Below, in pieces: positions 22,056 through 35,453 of a stretch of 64,000 nucleotides of DNA. The position numbers were made by a program, and so were the translations under genes. Numbering within the stretch: the first letter of the stretch is position 1; each line of letters opens with the position of its first letter. Under the pieces are notes generated by a model. It was given only the letters and a program-made list of their open reading frames with translations, was not told the origin of the DNA and made no database searches. The stretch is from Gongronella butleri (Eukaryota; Mucoromycota; Mucoromycetes; Mucorales; Cunninghamellaceae): contig JAIWZP010000002.1 of assembly GCA_025201375.1 (NCBI GenBank), positions 930,001 through 994,000 on the forward strand, given 5' to 3'.

Positions 22056-23629
22056 ATGACTCTCCAAGACGACATTGCTCTGATGAAAGACAAGGTGGCC
22101 GTCATCACCGGTGCTGCCAAGGGCATTGGCTTTGCTGTTGCCACGGCTCTTGTGGAGCGCGGTGCCAAGGTCGTCATTGGCGATGTCCTGCGCGAGGAGG
22201 GCGCGGCCGCTGTGAAGGCCTTGAATGAAAAGTACGTAAAAATGTCAAAAAAAAAGAAAATGTCCCAAATTCATCCTTTTCTGCTCTCTCAGGGCCAAGG
22301 CCGACGTTGCTGTCTTCCAATTCTGCGACGTCCGTCACTATGCCGATAATAAGCAGCTGTTCCAACTTGCTGAATCCCGGTTTGGGGGTGTTGACGTATG
22401 AAAAGCCAACAAAAGAAAAAAAAAAGCTTGGGCCAGTTGTCGGGGTTTGGACGCGCCTTCAGGGCCGCTCATTCGTCCATCGAAAGGCTCATGCGCGTCC
22501 ACTTTTTTGTTTGACACACAGATTGCCATCCTAAATGCTGGTGTTTCCACAAATGCCAATGCGTTGACGGTGCCTTTAGAAGGTAAAATCTGCATACAGT
22601 GCGTCAATGGCTCGCGAGAAATCATCTTTTCACCCCAATATCCCGGATATAGACGAAGCCGAGGCGTTGATCCACGACATCAACCTCATTGGAGTGATCA
22701 AGGGTGCCAAAGTCGCGATCATGCATATGATCAAGCGCGGCGGGGGCTGTATCATCAACACGGCGTCCATTGCGGGTGTCCTCGGCGGGCCGTAAGCGCA
22801 TTAACAAAGAAAAAAATAGAGAAAATTTGGCTGCTCACGTTTTTTTTCGTTTAAAGGGGGTTGTCCGCCTACTCTGCGACCAAGCACGGCGTCATGGGCT
22901 TTACGCGTAGCATGGACGACTTGCAAGGGCTGGACATCCGCGTCAATGCTGGTAAAAGTGATTGCATGACGTGTGTGTCACGTCAATTTTTTCTTTTTTT
23001 GCTCACCGTCGCTCTTTTTTTTTTTGGATCCTAGTGTGCCCTTATTGGGTTGGTAAGAGGAATTGCGCCCCATCCCGCTGTTTTCCGAGACGGCCGCTTT
23101 TCTCACCCCTCTTAATTTTTTTTTTTTTTTTTTGATGGGTTCGCCACGCGACAATTTAGACACGGACATCATCAAGTTGAAGGATGAGAATGGTGACCCA
23201 TTGCCCAATGAACCTATTTTGAAGGCGTTCCCCAAGGTGCCCATGGAACTGGTTGTCGACACGTACCTTAATTTCATCCGGGATGACGGATTGGCAGGTA
23301 AGACCGTGCGCGAAGCGCCCATTTCTCGGAAAAACTCACAAATTGGCGGCATTCCGATTTTAGGTGAAGCATACATGGTTCTGCCCGATGGCGCTCATGA
23401 GCTTGAACGTTTCGTGCTTCCTGGTACGTATAGCATTTGCATGGATGGAGAGTGACGTTGACGTCTAATACCTTTTTTTTCTCTCTCTCTTTTCTCGCTT
23501 TTAGAGGTGTGCATGAATGAAGAAGCGCTCGTGGCAATTGCCGAGCACTCGCCCAAGATTGCCGAGTTGAATCTTCAAAAGCTCAAGGACGCGTCCAAGG
23601 CTTACTTTAGCCAGAACAGCAAATTGTAA
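22056..23629 (+). CDS. Classical short-chain dehydrogenase/reductase (15-PGDH-like)
   Basis: Nine exons: 22056-22231, 22293-22395, 22522-22582, 22653-22791, 22857-22951, 23035-23052, 23160-23297, 23364-23423 and 23505-23629 (TAA), 304 residues. The NAD(P)-binding motif is TGAAKGIG (residues about 17-24), the acidic residue after strand 2 is in IGDVLR (NAD preference), NAGV is present, and the catalytic Ser/Tyr/Lys lie in NTASIAG and YSATK. The closest named family I recognise is 15-hydroxyprostaglandin dehydrogenase-like SDRs, which oxidise secondary alcohols; the real substrate is unknown. The insertion DIIKLKDENGDPLPNEP before the C-terminal helices is longer than in the minimal SDR fold. 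Exon 6 is an 18-base microexon (CPYWV). A TATA box lies 98-103 bp upstream. Converges on the SET gene with under 200 bp between stops. Confidence 0.9.
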
Positions 23630-23820
23630 TTGAAAATTCAATAAAATGCGGCCCATTCCTTCTCTTTTTTTTCTTGTTTCTCGTGATGCCAAATGGACCG
23701 TGTCATGGCTTGCCATTACCCCCACTCCCCTCTTCCCCGGATTTTGCTTGTTGCATTTGTTTTATTTTCAATTTTCAAAAAAAAAGGGATATTTACATGG
23801 AAACAACACCAAACGGGGCC

Positions 23821-24330
23821 TTACTGCTCACGCTCCTGAACTAATTGCTTGATGTGGTTGCTAAGGACAAAGGATTCGAGGGTCTTTGCGGGGATGTGCT
23901 TTGCGCCGCGGACCATCTCAATGCACTTTGACGCGCCACACCAGCAGGCAAAGGGCTGTTGCATGTCCCACTCGGTGGATGGGTAGAAAAAGGTCATTTC
24001 GTCGCCGGCCTTGATGTCCTTGAGCGCGACAATGGCCATGCGGTCGACATCCATGTGCATCGACGGGTCGCAAGAGTGGTTCATAAAGACCAGATCGCTG
24101 TTCAGCTCGACGTGCTCGTCGCGCGACACCTGCACCGACGAATACCGCTTGACGCCCGGCGTCAGGCCCTTGAGCGCCACCACCACATCGCCCTTTTTGT
24201 AGTCATTGTCCGCCACCAGCTTGCTGCTGAATTGCTCAGGCGTGCCTTGTTGAACCACCTTGAAAAGACCAGGATGCGTCGGCTGCTCGCCGGGAAGGAA
24301 GATGTGTTGGTCAGAGACGAGGGCAGACAT
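23821..24330 (-). CDS. Small SET-domain protein with post-SET cysteines
   Basis: Single exon, 169 residues, start MSALVSDQHIFLPGEQP. I place the start here and not 31 codons upstream, because that extension is encoded by A/T runs and the TATA box would fall inside it. The C-terminal half of a SET domain is clear: FMNHSCDPSMHMDV is the NHSC motif that binds AdoMet and forms the pseudoknot, and GDEMTFFYPSTEWDM carries the catalytic-site Tyr region. It is followed by a post-SET-like FACWCGASKC. The N-terminal SET strands (HPGLFKVVQQ, YKKGDVVVALKG) are short. It is probably a lysine methyltransferase of the small fungal class; target (histone or other) unknown. Intronless. Confidence 0.85.
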   Translation of the reverse strand: MSALVSDQHIFLPGEQPTHPGLFKVVQQGTPEQFSSKLVADNDYKKGDVVVALKGLTPGVKRYSSVQVSRDEHVELNSDLVFMNHSCDPSMHMDVDRMAIVALKDIKAGDEMTFFYPSTEWDMQQPFACWCGASKCIEMVRGAKHIPAKTLESFVLSNHIKQLVQEREQ

Positions 24331-24428
24331 TTTTGTTAAACTTTGTTGCTTGTTGCTTGATGACTTTTTTTTGCAAAGAAAGAAAAAAGAAAAAAGAAGA
24401 AAAAAAGCAATGGATCTGTCCAATTCCC

Positions 24429-24434
24429 TTTATA
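24429..24434 (-). promoter_or_regulatory. TATA box of the SET gene
   Basis: CATATAAAGG on the minus strand, about 100 bp upstream of the ATG at 24330. Confidence 0.55.
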
Positions 24435-26600
24435 TGTTTTTTTTGTTTTATTTTTGGCGGGGACCATTGGCTGCGCTCACAGGTAAAAAAAAATGACGCG
24501 AATTTGCCAGATGCATTCCGCTTTCGTTGTTTGCTTCTTGGTCCGTCCCCCACTTTTTTTTTTATTTTCAAAGTCGCCCGCAAGCCCATTGTTACATGCT
24601 ATAGGGCAAACGAAGCGCCCTTGTCCTACGTTGCTTACAGATCATCAATTGCCCGTCCGTTGATCGTTCACTTGCCATAGCACCCCCCAGATTTGACAAT
24701 TACATCATTTGAAACCAGGTCTTGCTAGGCGGGCGTGCCAAAAAAGGCAAAGCCAAGGCAGCAAAAAAGAAGGTTGACGGTCCGCATTTGCCAAAGGCGG
24801 TACCAATCGATCGCAAAAGGGACCTTGTGCCACCCACTCCCAATGAAACGTCACCCCCGCGAATGAAATCCATGCGCTGCGATCATCCTCGTCTGTCCAA
24901 CAGTCATTGGGGGGGGGGGAGGCGGTCGTCCGCTACATTTATAAAAAAAAAAAGCAAGCCAGTTTTTTTTTTTTGGCTCCCAACGCACAACATTTTCCCA
25001 AAATACGCGTCCTTGAGTTGGTTTTTTTATTGTTGAAGACGAAAAAAAAAGGTGGCATGTGCGCTTGGCGCTGTTCGTGCATGCCTGTCTGGCGCGTGTT
25101 GATGACAAGCCAGACACGCAATGACTTTTGTCGGCGCATGATTTTGACAAACAAAAGCAAAAAAAACAACAAAAAAAAAAAGGATGCCTGACGATCATCC
25201 TGTTTGCCCCAGAACGTGCACGATGAGAAAATCAACAGGTGATGATTTGCAATGATGGATCTGATCCAAGCGCGTGCATCTTTAGCTTCACACACACATT
25301 TTAAACTAGAATGCGATGATTTCACAAGGGGACGAGGGCACAAAAGTTTGGGAAAGGAGGAAAAAGAACAAAAGCGTTGTTGCACGAACCCATTGGATGG
25401 TCGTACACGGTTGTGCGTCAAGGCCAACGGACGGGTCGGGAGCCGTTCCTGCCTTTTTATTTTTAAACAAGGCTAAATCCGGCCATCTTGTGCGTCCTTT
25501 TCCCTCCCCCATGCGTGCGTGCGCCCCCAGAGATGTGGGTCTGAGGCAATTGGCGTGGGGGGGGGGTCGCTGTGTCACATCAGATAGCCATCAGCCTACA
25601 AAACATAAAAAAAAGAGGGGTGAGAGGAAAGGGGTGGAGGCCGCCCGTATTTGTTGGCGCGCGCGTCTCATGACTCTTTCAAAGATATTTTTCTGCATCG
25701 ATGGCGGGGACCATGGCCCCCCCCCTTTTTTTTTCTTTTGTGCAATCGAGCCTGCCTCTGACCGGATTTCTGCACCAAACCCTAAACCTGCATATAAAAA
25801 AAATGAAAAAAAAGACGAGAAACGGGATGCGTTTCCAAATTTGCTTTTTTTTATACATGATTTGTCATTTTCTTTATGCTGTGGAGCGCGTCAGGCGTTT
25901 TTATGAATAAGCAACAAGTATCAAGAACGATCACATGGCGCTTTGAGATGAGTCTTCCAGAGCGCGTCCACGCAGCCAAATTGGAGCCACAGTGTCATTT
26001 TGCAAGGCACGGTGCATTGCTCCCCCAACACCTGTTTTTTTATTTATATGCACGCGGTGCGTGTGTCCCTGTGTGTCTCTGTCTGTGTGTGTTTGTGTAT
26101 TTTGAGCATTTTTGTGTGTGTGAGTGAAGAATTGTGGCACCCCGGGCGCCCATGGTCACTGTGCCCGCGAGAAAACGACAACATTGCCCACCGACAGAGG
26201 ACAGGGACGTGTAGCGCGTCGTGACTAATTTATGCAGCCATTTCGGCGTTTTTTTTCTCTCTCTCTCCTCCCCCCAAAAAAAAGCGAGTGATTATTTTAC
26301 AATTCACCGCTAGAAAACATTTGTCATTTTTTTCTGACAATCACACCATAACCATGAGCAAGAGCGACCAAGGATTAAACGTCGACCTCTCGCGCTTTTG
26401 TTGTGTTTTAAGAGAATGTATGGCGCAACTCGCCAAAAGTTTTCAATGACGGCCGTTGTCTCTTGGTACAAGTGAGTTTAGAGTTCTTGTCAATCGCGTG
26501 CGTATGCAATAAAAAAAGATCAATCAGGTGATTCTCTAGAAAAAGGCGAATAAAGTACTTTCTCTATCTTTGTGGTTGTTTGTCGAAGAATTTGCATTTT
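24435..26600. other. Intergenic spacer rich in homopolymers
   Basis: About 2.2 kb with A/T runs, G runs (for example G10 at 24909-24918 and 25558-25566) and a GT-rich microsatellite at about 26055-26127. A lysine-rich open frame begins near 24722 (AKKGKAKAAKKK) but has no start, splice or family support. I annotate no gene. Confidence 0.4.
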
Positions 26601-26619
26601 ACACGATCTGTCTTCTGGA

Positions 26620-27350
26620 ACCGATGATTCATCGTTTTCTTGTTCAAATGAGCCTACTCTTGGGTGCCTGCGACCACTGGATGTCGCACCACGATGATTT
26701 TCAAAATGACGGATGTTCCAAGGGGTGCAGTCGACCGGCGGGAAATCGCGAATTTTAGGTCGTCGCATCGCCACGCCATTTAACCACATGGTAAGCACGT
26801 CTCCGTAACCAATGGAACTGCAATAAAAAAAAGTGTCCAATGCCTCGTTTTCCCGTAGACCCGGAAAATCTGCGATTTTTCACCCCAGAGCAAGCTCGAC
26901 GAGGATTGGTCACAGCGCCTTGAAAGTTGATTCATCACAAAGAGCATGGCTCGCTGCATATGTGGCTGTCAGTGATCCATGGAAAAAATGGTTTTTGGCA
27001 TCTTTAATGTGGTTTTAAAATCATATGTACTTTTCGACGCGTGATAAACCGCGTCAGTCGTCGAGTTATGCGCGCCTCACACATAACAATTCTGTGCGCC
27101 CAGGTCATAACTTGCTAGTGAACGCGTCTGCGCGGCTCTAAGGGCGCGTTTTTCACGTGCTATTCGCGTGTAAAGTTTTGGTAAAAATGGCCCATTGCTT
27201 GTCAACTAGCAAGTGATTCGTGCTCTTTTTTGGCATTTCCGTGAGTTTCTCCACGCGAGGCATCTTGTGTGTAAGTTTGACGCAATTCTGGAGATCCCTT
27301 TTTTCAATTTTTGTTTTGGAGTTCGATCATGGTCAATTTTTGACTAGCGC
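26620..27350 (+). repeat. Dispersed repeat family A, copy 3
   Basis: Anchors: GTTCAAATGAGCC, CGACCACTGGATG, GTTCCAAGGGGTGCAGTC (cag 26728), CCATTTAACCACATGGTAA (26776, 48 bp later), ACGCGTCTGCGCGGCTCTA (27133) and CTGGAGATCCC (27288, 560 bp after the first). The first blocks also match the inverted copy at 53030-53760. Confidence 0.85.
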
Positions 27351-28852
27351 GTAGGCGTCCAAACGACTTTTTTTACAGCTACCAATTCGCATCCTTGTCG
27401 TTTTTCTGGCTTGCCGTTTCACGGCGAACCATGTTTTAAGGATGCAACAGCATCCGATTGGTAAGTTTTTCATCAATTTTTTTTGTTAAACATGGTTTTT
27501 AGCGAATTTCTTCAGACCGGGCTCTTCAAAGGTAATCAAACTTGAATCCACGGACGCTCCAGACATGCTTTCAGGGTTTCTCAGCGGCCTGTAAGCACAC
27601 ATTTGAGATTCGCTTCATGAGACGTGCAAAACAAAAAGGCGTAAAGCAACTAACTAAGCGTTTCTCCCGATGAGCTTGCCCACATGGCTCCAAATTTTTA
27701 CTGGATGATGGTGGACGAAAGAGGCTTCAACGATACCAAGTTCTCTCGGCAATCGTTTAGCACCATTTTTGACATTTGGCAATGTGCGCACCTAAATTTC
27801 GGGTTTTCACTCCTATCATATCTTTTCGTAGGCCATACCTTGAGGTCGCAAATTCTGGAATCATGCTCTGTCAGAGTCATGATGGGCAACGGGCCTGAGT
27901 TTAATAGCAATCGAATCGTTGCAACGCCAGAAATCGCGAATTAGCCACCATTTAAATAGCATTTAAGGAAACCTTTCCCGGCATTGGTGAAACTGCTGTG
28001 CATCCAGCTTTTCTACAAAAGACATGGCGAGGATGACAGAAATCCGAGTTAGTGGGGTGGGGGACGGAGAACGGCCACAGAGAGATTAGGGGTTGGATGA
28101 ATGAATCACCCTCTTTTTTTTTTTTTTTTTTTTTTCAAAAATCGTATCATTGACTGGCAAATCCAGCGTTGACTCGCGTGATGCCCACATTTTGCGTGCT
28201 CTGCTGGGGCGAAAAACGAAAGGCATTGGTTGTCCCAAACTTTTCTTTTGGCGCTTGGCGCTGCCCCATTTCCGGGTCCTTTGTGCACCCGTTTGACTGC
28301 GCCACGTGGAGCCCAAGTGCCTTGGCATGGCACGGCGCGCTTGAGCGTGTGCGGGATGGCCAACAAAATGCCGACGCAGGAGGAATTGGTGAGCTTTGTG
28401 CATAAATTTGACGCGGGGTGGACCGATAGGCCGATTGGCGGCGTGATGATCTCATTTTCCAGCCGCTTTTTGCATTGTTTAAATATGATAGGACGGCCAA
28501 GGTAATTGAAAGGGGAGGGGGCGCCCAACCCTGCATTTGCAAAAAAAAAAAAAAAAAACAACAACAACAGAGAAAATGAAGGCTGTCGATCCGTAAACAA
28601 AGCAAGAAGATGAAACCGAGCGGGTGGTGCACGGCCATGGACGTGTGTTTTCATTGTTTGCATGCGGGATGGGCAGACGGCAAAGTGTCATTGGTCCCCC
28701 ACGTTGGCGCCCAACGGGTTGCACCACGTGTCGGGAGTGAAAAAAAGGGCAGCTGCGTGCTTTATTTTTTGTTTTTCCTTTCTTTTCACCTTTTCTCCCT
28801 TTTTTTTTTTTTTTACTTGCACATGCCCTTGTCGGTGGCTACACTCTAGACC
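27351..28852. other. Spacer upstream of the START-domain gene
   Basis: A faint resemblance to the right end of family B (GGTGAAACTG...CATCCAGCTTTT) occurs at 27975-28015. T/A runs lie at 28113-28135 and 28540-28558, and a C/T run at 28768-28815 leads into the ATG at 28853. No other gene is seen. Confidence 0.35.
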
Positions 28853-31800
28853 ATGAGCGACTCTGCAGCGACGTAAGTTGTGAGCGGGAGGTTGAAAAGT
28901 GGAGGCAGGCGTAAAGGTTAAAAGGGAAGAAAGCGTTTTTATATTTTTTTTTCTCCTTGGCGGGTTTGTCGCATAGAATATCGACGACGGGGCCGTATAC
29001 CCAAGCACTCCGGCAAGCGGTGCACGTATACCGGCAGCTGTGTGCACGCAGCGACTGGGAATTGGTGACGACGCGCGCGGTGGGCAAGCCGAGCAGCAGC
29101 AAAGTGCAATTGTGGAAGAGCGCGGGCGCGTACAAGGTGACGCTTGCCAACGAGCCGTCGTGGCCCTTGACCTATTGGCGCAGTCTCCTGGAAACAGCGA
29201 CCTGTAAGACGAAAAATAAAAAAAAAAGGAAAATAAAACAAAAAAAGACTTTCTGACACGCGCCGAAACGTAGGGCACACCATGGTCAAGCATAAACAGG
29301 TGATGCAAACACTCGACAAGCACGCCCACGTTTCACGGGTCACTATGGACGACGCATGGCAACTCGGGTAAGCGGCACCCGCATCACGGGGTTTTTATCG
29401 CTTTTTTTTTTTTTTCTGATTCTCGTCATGGACCCTCATCATTTTTTTTAAAAAGTGAGAAGGAGCGGACGATGGTGGAGCAGGTGCACCAGCACGGGTC
29501 GACGCTGCGGTACGTGTCTGGCGGTGTTGGAAACGACGACAATGAGGCATTGCAGGTGCTTTGCCTGTCTGTTGACTTGACATTGCAAGCGATGCACGAT
29601 GATCACGTGATCCTTTACTGCCAGACGGTGGAAAAATTCATGGACGACGACGACGGCGACACATTGGGCATGTATTTGGTGGATGTGCTGACGCACGCGC
29701 TCACGACTCTTTTGCAAAACGGCCCTGCACCGTATGTCAGCAAGCACGACGACGCGATCCGCGTGGATTCACACAAGTACGAGGCACCATTGTACGAATT
29801 ACGATATCGATTTGTGACGGACACGCACACGAGCACAAGTGCAACCTCCCAAAATGTACGAATTCAACCTGTATCTCCAACGACCCATGCATCCTCGACG
29901 ACGTCAACTTCAGCCGTGGCTGCTGCGGCTGTGGCAGCTGGGTTTGGGGGCAGCCGGTCGTGGGACCAGCGGCCAACGTCATCTATGACGGCTATGCCTG
30001 ATTTGAGGTCGTCGTCGCTGGCATTCCGGCCGTCATCGCCTGGATTTGGGCAAAGAGCCATGTTCATGACACTGTCGGGTCGCAATGGCAGCCACACCAA
30101 CTTGTCTGTGCCACCATCATCGTCGTCCGTGGCTCTCGCGTCGTCTCCATCGCAACCGATCATGCATGTCGGCAGTGGATCGCCATCGTCGTCGCCATTG
30201 TCGTCGTCGTTACCACCCAATGGCCCTGGAAACGCTCTTGAGGGCCAACAACTGGTGATTGAATTGCAGGGCCGTACGTGGGCCAATGGACAAATCCAAT
30301 TATCGGTCCAATTGTTCGAAAACGACGAAAAAGAAATGGAAGATCCGACGTTGATTGATCTGTTTGCGCAATTGTGTGTGCGATGCTTCCACCGACCGCA
30401 ATTGATGAACAGCGAGCTATACACACTTGTGCTGCAGCATCCGCTCAGTCTGTTGGATGACATGGATTTGCCGCACGTTTCTTCACTGGGTGTGCGCATC
30501 GTTTTACGCCACGTGGCCTCTGATCCACCCGAGCGGTTACAATTGTTCTTGTATGGCCGACCATGGCCTATCCGGCGCATCCACCCGTGGGATCGGCCCC
30601 TCGAAGACGACGATTCAGACTCGGACGACGCCCTTTTCAATGACAAGGACGACAAGGATGACAAGGATGACAAGGACGACAGCGATCCGTTTGTCGACAG
30701 CATGGAGGATCTCCACGATCAAAATACCCCGTCATCACCGCCATTGATCCAATCTTCCGAGCCATCCAAGCCCATTGCCATTGCTTCCTCCTCCGAGAAA
30801 TCAGCAGCGACCACAGCGTCGTCGCCGCCGCCTGCAGCAGCATCAACATCAACATCAACATCATCGTCCGCCGTGCCACCCAACGCCTCCTCCGTGCCAA
30901 CATCACCCAATTTGAAACAAAAGCGGCCCTTGTCCATGGGCAAAAAGATCACCGTGCCCCACGTGGACCCTGCCAAAATGACGGACGCGTACACGTACTT
31001 TGACACGCTTCTACATTCGACCACGTGGAAAATCACACGACAACCTGACGCCACCAATGGCCATGCCACCCTACATCATATGGACGTGGATGGCCATCCG
31101 ACGGGCGCATCGCTCTGTGAGTCTTACTGGCACCATTGCAGCATCTGGGATGCCAAGGCCGTCATTGTGTGCCCCGAGGCACGAGAAATTTGTAAGCATT
31201 CGTTAGGAAATGGGGGGAGAATGTCGCGTTTTTTTTTTTTTTTTTTGACGTTTTTCACTTTTTTGTGATGCGTTCCTAGGGGATTCGATGTTTGACAAGG
31301 GCGACCTGATTGGCTCCATCACGCCCACTTGCTCCATCTGGCACCACAAGCTCAAGGGTGCGTGGCCCGCCAGGTAAAAATGGAAAAAAAAAAGGAAAAA
31401 GGGAAAAAATTGAAAAAAAAGAGATCAATTCCTTTTTTTTTTTATGATGGCTCATCTCATCTCCCTTTTTATGTGATGCAAATCTAGTCCTCGCGACTAT
31501 GTGGTATTCATGTCCGAATACAACTCTGCGCAGCGTGTGGACATTTGCGCAACATCATGCCCGGACGACGAGACGTACGAGCATTTTGCGTTGCCCAAGA
31601 CAACGTCGGACTATGTGCGTGCTGTGCTGGACGTTGCTGGGTGGCGGCTGGACCGCGTCGATGGCAAGAAAAAGGGGTCGACGTCGGTGTTTGTACGATA
31701 TGCGCTGCAAACGCATTTTCAAGGATGGATTCCGTGGTATTTGGCGAACCAGCTGACGACGCAGGCGCCGACGGTGCCGACGGCAGCGTACGCGTATGTG

Positions 31801-34800
31801 AAAAAGTACGGTGCGCCGCCGTGCCTTGAGAAATTGCAATTAGCCACGGTGCATCAGCAATCGTACGATCATACGCGCAAGCATTGGCGATGCGAATATA
31901 CCCGGTCGATTGAGGACGAGCACAGCGCGATGCCATCCACGTCGTTGATCCGATTGGACCGGCGGCGGTGGGCGTCGCTCGCATCGGATCCGACGAGCAA
32001 TGCGTACAACATCACGATTGACCCACCACCTTCGCGTGTGCACGCGGAATTCCGCAAGGACGACGACCCGTATGGTGTGTGGTTGCACATTGAGCACAGC
32101 GAGGCTGCCATCATCCCGCGACGCGCCAACATCCTGGTCCTCATCAAGCCAGACACTCGCCAGCGATCCATTTCGTCCATGAACCTGCTGTCACCCACCC
32201 AAAAGCCCGTCGATGCCTCCGCCTCTTCGTTGGATCCTTTCGAAATCAAGAAAAAACGACATCGAACCGTGACATTGGTCATCAATGGCGACGCGACGCC
32301 CATTCAAGACGATGTCGCCATGGAAGAAGCAGCTGCGGTGGATGACGATCAAGATCAAACACCCATTCCGCAGCAGAGCCCCCTCGCATCACCCACTCTG
32401 TCGGCCGCATTGGACAAAAAGGACAAGAGCAAGGATAAGAAAAAGGGCATAGATGACAATGAAGACCAAGCAACGACAACGCTGGAAGAATGGATTGCTC
32501 AATTGCCCGTTTCACCGCTGGATCAGGCCCAAGCGGCGTTTGTGTTTCTCAAGCGCATGGATGAGGAGTTGTTTGGATGGACAATGCTATCGGACAAGCA
32601 CGGCTTGCGTACAAGCAAGCGGCCAGGTGCAAAAAACACCGCCAACCACGTCAAAAAGATCGCCGCCAAAAAAGTCTCCATGTCCCTTGACACCATTGAC
32701 GAAGCCTCGTCGTCGGCGTCACCATCACCGTCGCCTTTGGCCGCGGCGTCTTCTTCCAAGCTCCTGCAAGCCGCCCACGCCGCACAATCCGTGTCTACCT
32801 CGTCGTCATCTTCCTCTTTAGCGGTCTCGCCCAGCCCCGACCGTACCGTCATCGAGGACCTACAGGTCCCCGACCCGTACATGATTTACAAATCCACCAA
32901 AGTGATTGAAAATTTCTCCATGGACGAGGTCGCGTCCGTCGTCACCAATGTCTCACAAGCACGCAAAGATTACGACCATTCCATCGACGCCACCGAATCC
33001 CTCACCACCATGGAACGTGGCTGCCAGGTCATCCGCCAGGAGATCAAATCCATGTTTCCTTTCAAGTACGTAAAAAAAAAATAGAAAAAGAAAAGAAAAA
33101 AAAAACGCGATTAATCTTGCTTTTTCTATTTTTCAACAGATCCAGAGAGCTCTTCATGACGTCGTGTACGGCCATTGAGAATGTGTCGAGCGGGTCGTCC
33201 ACCAAGCGATGCCTGTACGTGGAGAGTTCGCTAGAGATGTCGGGTAAAAACATGGCGTTCAGCAAGGCACCTGCGCTTGCGCGTGGGCGCGTGTTCATTA
33301 GTGGGTGGATTCTCGAGCCAATTGACCCGTACACGACGACGACCAATCACCCGATCCCATCGATGCGCGCCACGTATATCGTTGCTTTGGATTTGGGCCC
33401 GTCCATCCCGTCGTACATCAGCAACATGATTGCCAATGGCATTGCCACGAAAAAGATCCAATGGGTCGAGCAACATCTCAAGGAAAAGGGCCCGCTGCCC
33501 TATCTCGTCCACCCGTTGCCCGCGGTTGGCTTGCGTCGCAATCAGGTTGTCCCCATGGAGGCATTGGACGAGCTTTCGCAATTGCCATTGCCTGCCAGTG
33601 GTGACGACGCGTCATTGTCGTCGTCGTCCACTTTGGATCGCCACGATGCTGTCCTGTTGTTCTCACCGCGATCATCCCTCAAATGGCGCCAGGTGACCCA
33701 AGAAATCACAAACCATGACGCATTAACGATCGAGTGCCAGTGCCAATACCAGCCGCCCAAGCCCGTCACTATCCGCGCCACGCCAGCCGCCATCATACAT
33801 TCGCCGCCCATTCACCCGACCGCGTCCCAGAGCGCGTCGTGGATGGACAGGCGCTCAAGCACCACGTACTCGGCACCCAATTCGTCCTCCAGCGCGTTTT
33901 ACGGCCAACGACGCGGATCTCTACCATCCGCCAACCACATTTCCGTCTCCCCACGTCGCCACCCGTCTTCATTATCCCCATCGGCATCTCCAAATGCAAC
34001 CGCTGCAGCAGCAGCGGATTCCAATGCATCCTCCTTGGCTCCCGTTGACCCCGTGTTGTGCGAATTGATTGTCGAATTGCAAGCCTTTCCCGCTGGCTAC
34101 GATGTCCATGCGCAATTCTCGACACAGCGTGCCGCCAAGGACGGCCAGCAGGCCATGCTCGATCTCTCGAGCCTTTTAGCCATGGTCATCTCGGAGCTTG
34201 CGCCATCGCCATCGCAATTGTTGCTTGCCAGTAAAGAAGCCTCAAGCAAAAAGGCAAAAGAAGCGCACAAATCGTCATCGTCATCATCGGCGCCGCTGCT
34301 GCCGCCACCACCACCCGGCAAAAAGCACCGCATTCAGGTCAAGCTGCTGGCATCGACACTCTCGCAGACGGTGTTCCAGCCGCAGGACAACGAGGTATAC
34401 ACCCTCAAGGTGTCTTTGAAACCGTACGAGCCGCTGCCTGGACAGGCCGCCCAACAGCAATTGACCATGTCGGGCCTGTTTGCGGACGACGACGACGACG
34501 ATGACAACGAAAGCGGCAACGTCACCAACAAGATGGTCAAAACCATTAAAAACTGGCCCGGCGCACACGTTGACGGCGAGCGCGTCACCCAGTACGACCA
34601 AGACATCAAATTGACAAACAAGCCCATCGACCTTGCCTCGTTAAACACCCCACCACCACCATCACTACCACAAACACCGGGTGCAAAGGATCCAGATACC
34701 CAAACCCTTGCGTCCGCATCGACCGCCGCGTCTTCTTCCATCGATCCATCGCTCCCAGCGACATCAGATGCTGCGTCGCGCTCCCTTGTCACCTCGCGTG

Positions 34801-35453
34801 ACTCGTCCATGCACCATCATCATCATCATTCGCGCCAATCGTCGTCTGCATCCTCCGCCTCTGTCTTTTCCACGGCATCCATCGACGCCACCGCCCAAAA
34901 TGACATGCACGACGACAGCAATGGTGTCTCCATGGTAAATGAAACAGGGACAGACTGAAAAGAGAAAATTGAGGCGTGTAAATGGGCTCATTTTGATTAT
35001 TTGACCTAGAATCTGACCAAAATGCTGACGCCATTCCTGAGCCCATTCAGCTCGCTGCAAAAGAACGACACACAGCCGCAGGCGCCCGGTCTCGACGGCA
35101 TTGTCGACGCGTTGGCAGCCAACTCGGAGAAACAGGATGGCGACGCCGCGAGCTCGGGCATGGCCCCTGTTTCTGTTGCTGCGCCAGCCACCATGGCCGC
35201 CGTCGACACCGCATCGCCCTCATCGTCACCCACCACCGCGACGACGTTGACGTCCGTGATGATTCGCCGCCGCTGGGCATTCATCTGTGGCATCCTGTTT
35301 GCCCTGTTTGCCTTGTACATCCTCACCCTCCTGTTCATGCATCCGCAGCAGCTCCACCCAGACACGCGGCAGCCTATCTATTCCCTTTGTCGCTTCCCCT
35401 GGTTCGGAGGCTGGGAAGTACAACTGATCCTCAACCGCAAACAACCTCTCTAG
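28853..35453 (+). CDS. Large multi-START-domain protein with C-terminal membrane anchor
   Basis: Eight exons (28853-28872, 28977-29203, 29274-29367, 29456-31191, 31280-31373, 31488-33065, 33140-34934, 35010-35453) give about 1995 residues. Residues about 620-830 form a START lipid-transfer domain (YFDTLLHSTTWK, ESYWHHCSIWDAKAVIV, SPRDYVVF, HFQGWIPWYLANQL). A second START-like domain spans about 1185-1370 (TKRCLYVESSLEMSG, GRVFISGWILEPI, YIVALDLGPSIPSYI). Residues 8-240 (DWELVTTR, SVDLTLQAMHDDH) may be a third, divergent one. Long Ser/Pro/Asp-rich linkers separate them. One transmembrane helix (WAFICGILFALFALYILTLL) lies near residue 1940. The architecture suggests a tail-anchored lipid-transfer protein at a membrane contact site (inference). 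Known yeast contact-site proteins use VASt domains instead, so this is not simply Lam/Ltc. Confidence 0.85.

Noticed and set aside
24722..25036. Lysine-rich open frame (AKKGKAKAAKKK)
   Set aside because: It begins inside unremarkable sequence, ends in homopolymers, and has no splice or family support.
25316..25906. A 196-codon plus-strand open frame in the large spacer
   Set aside because: Composition is dominated by homopolymer-derived Lys/Phe runs. No domain, conserved motif or promoter is present.
29864..34810. Several long minus-strand open frames opposite the START gene
   Set aside because: They are low-complexity Ser/Asp/Arg translations of the sense gene's Ser/Pro/Asp codons, with no start context or splice logic.
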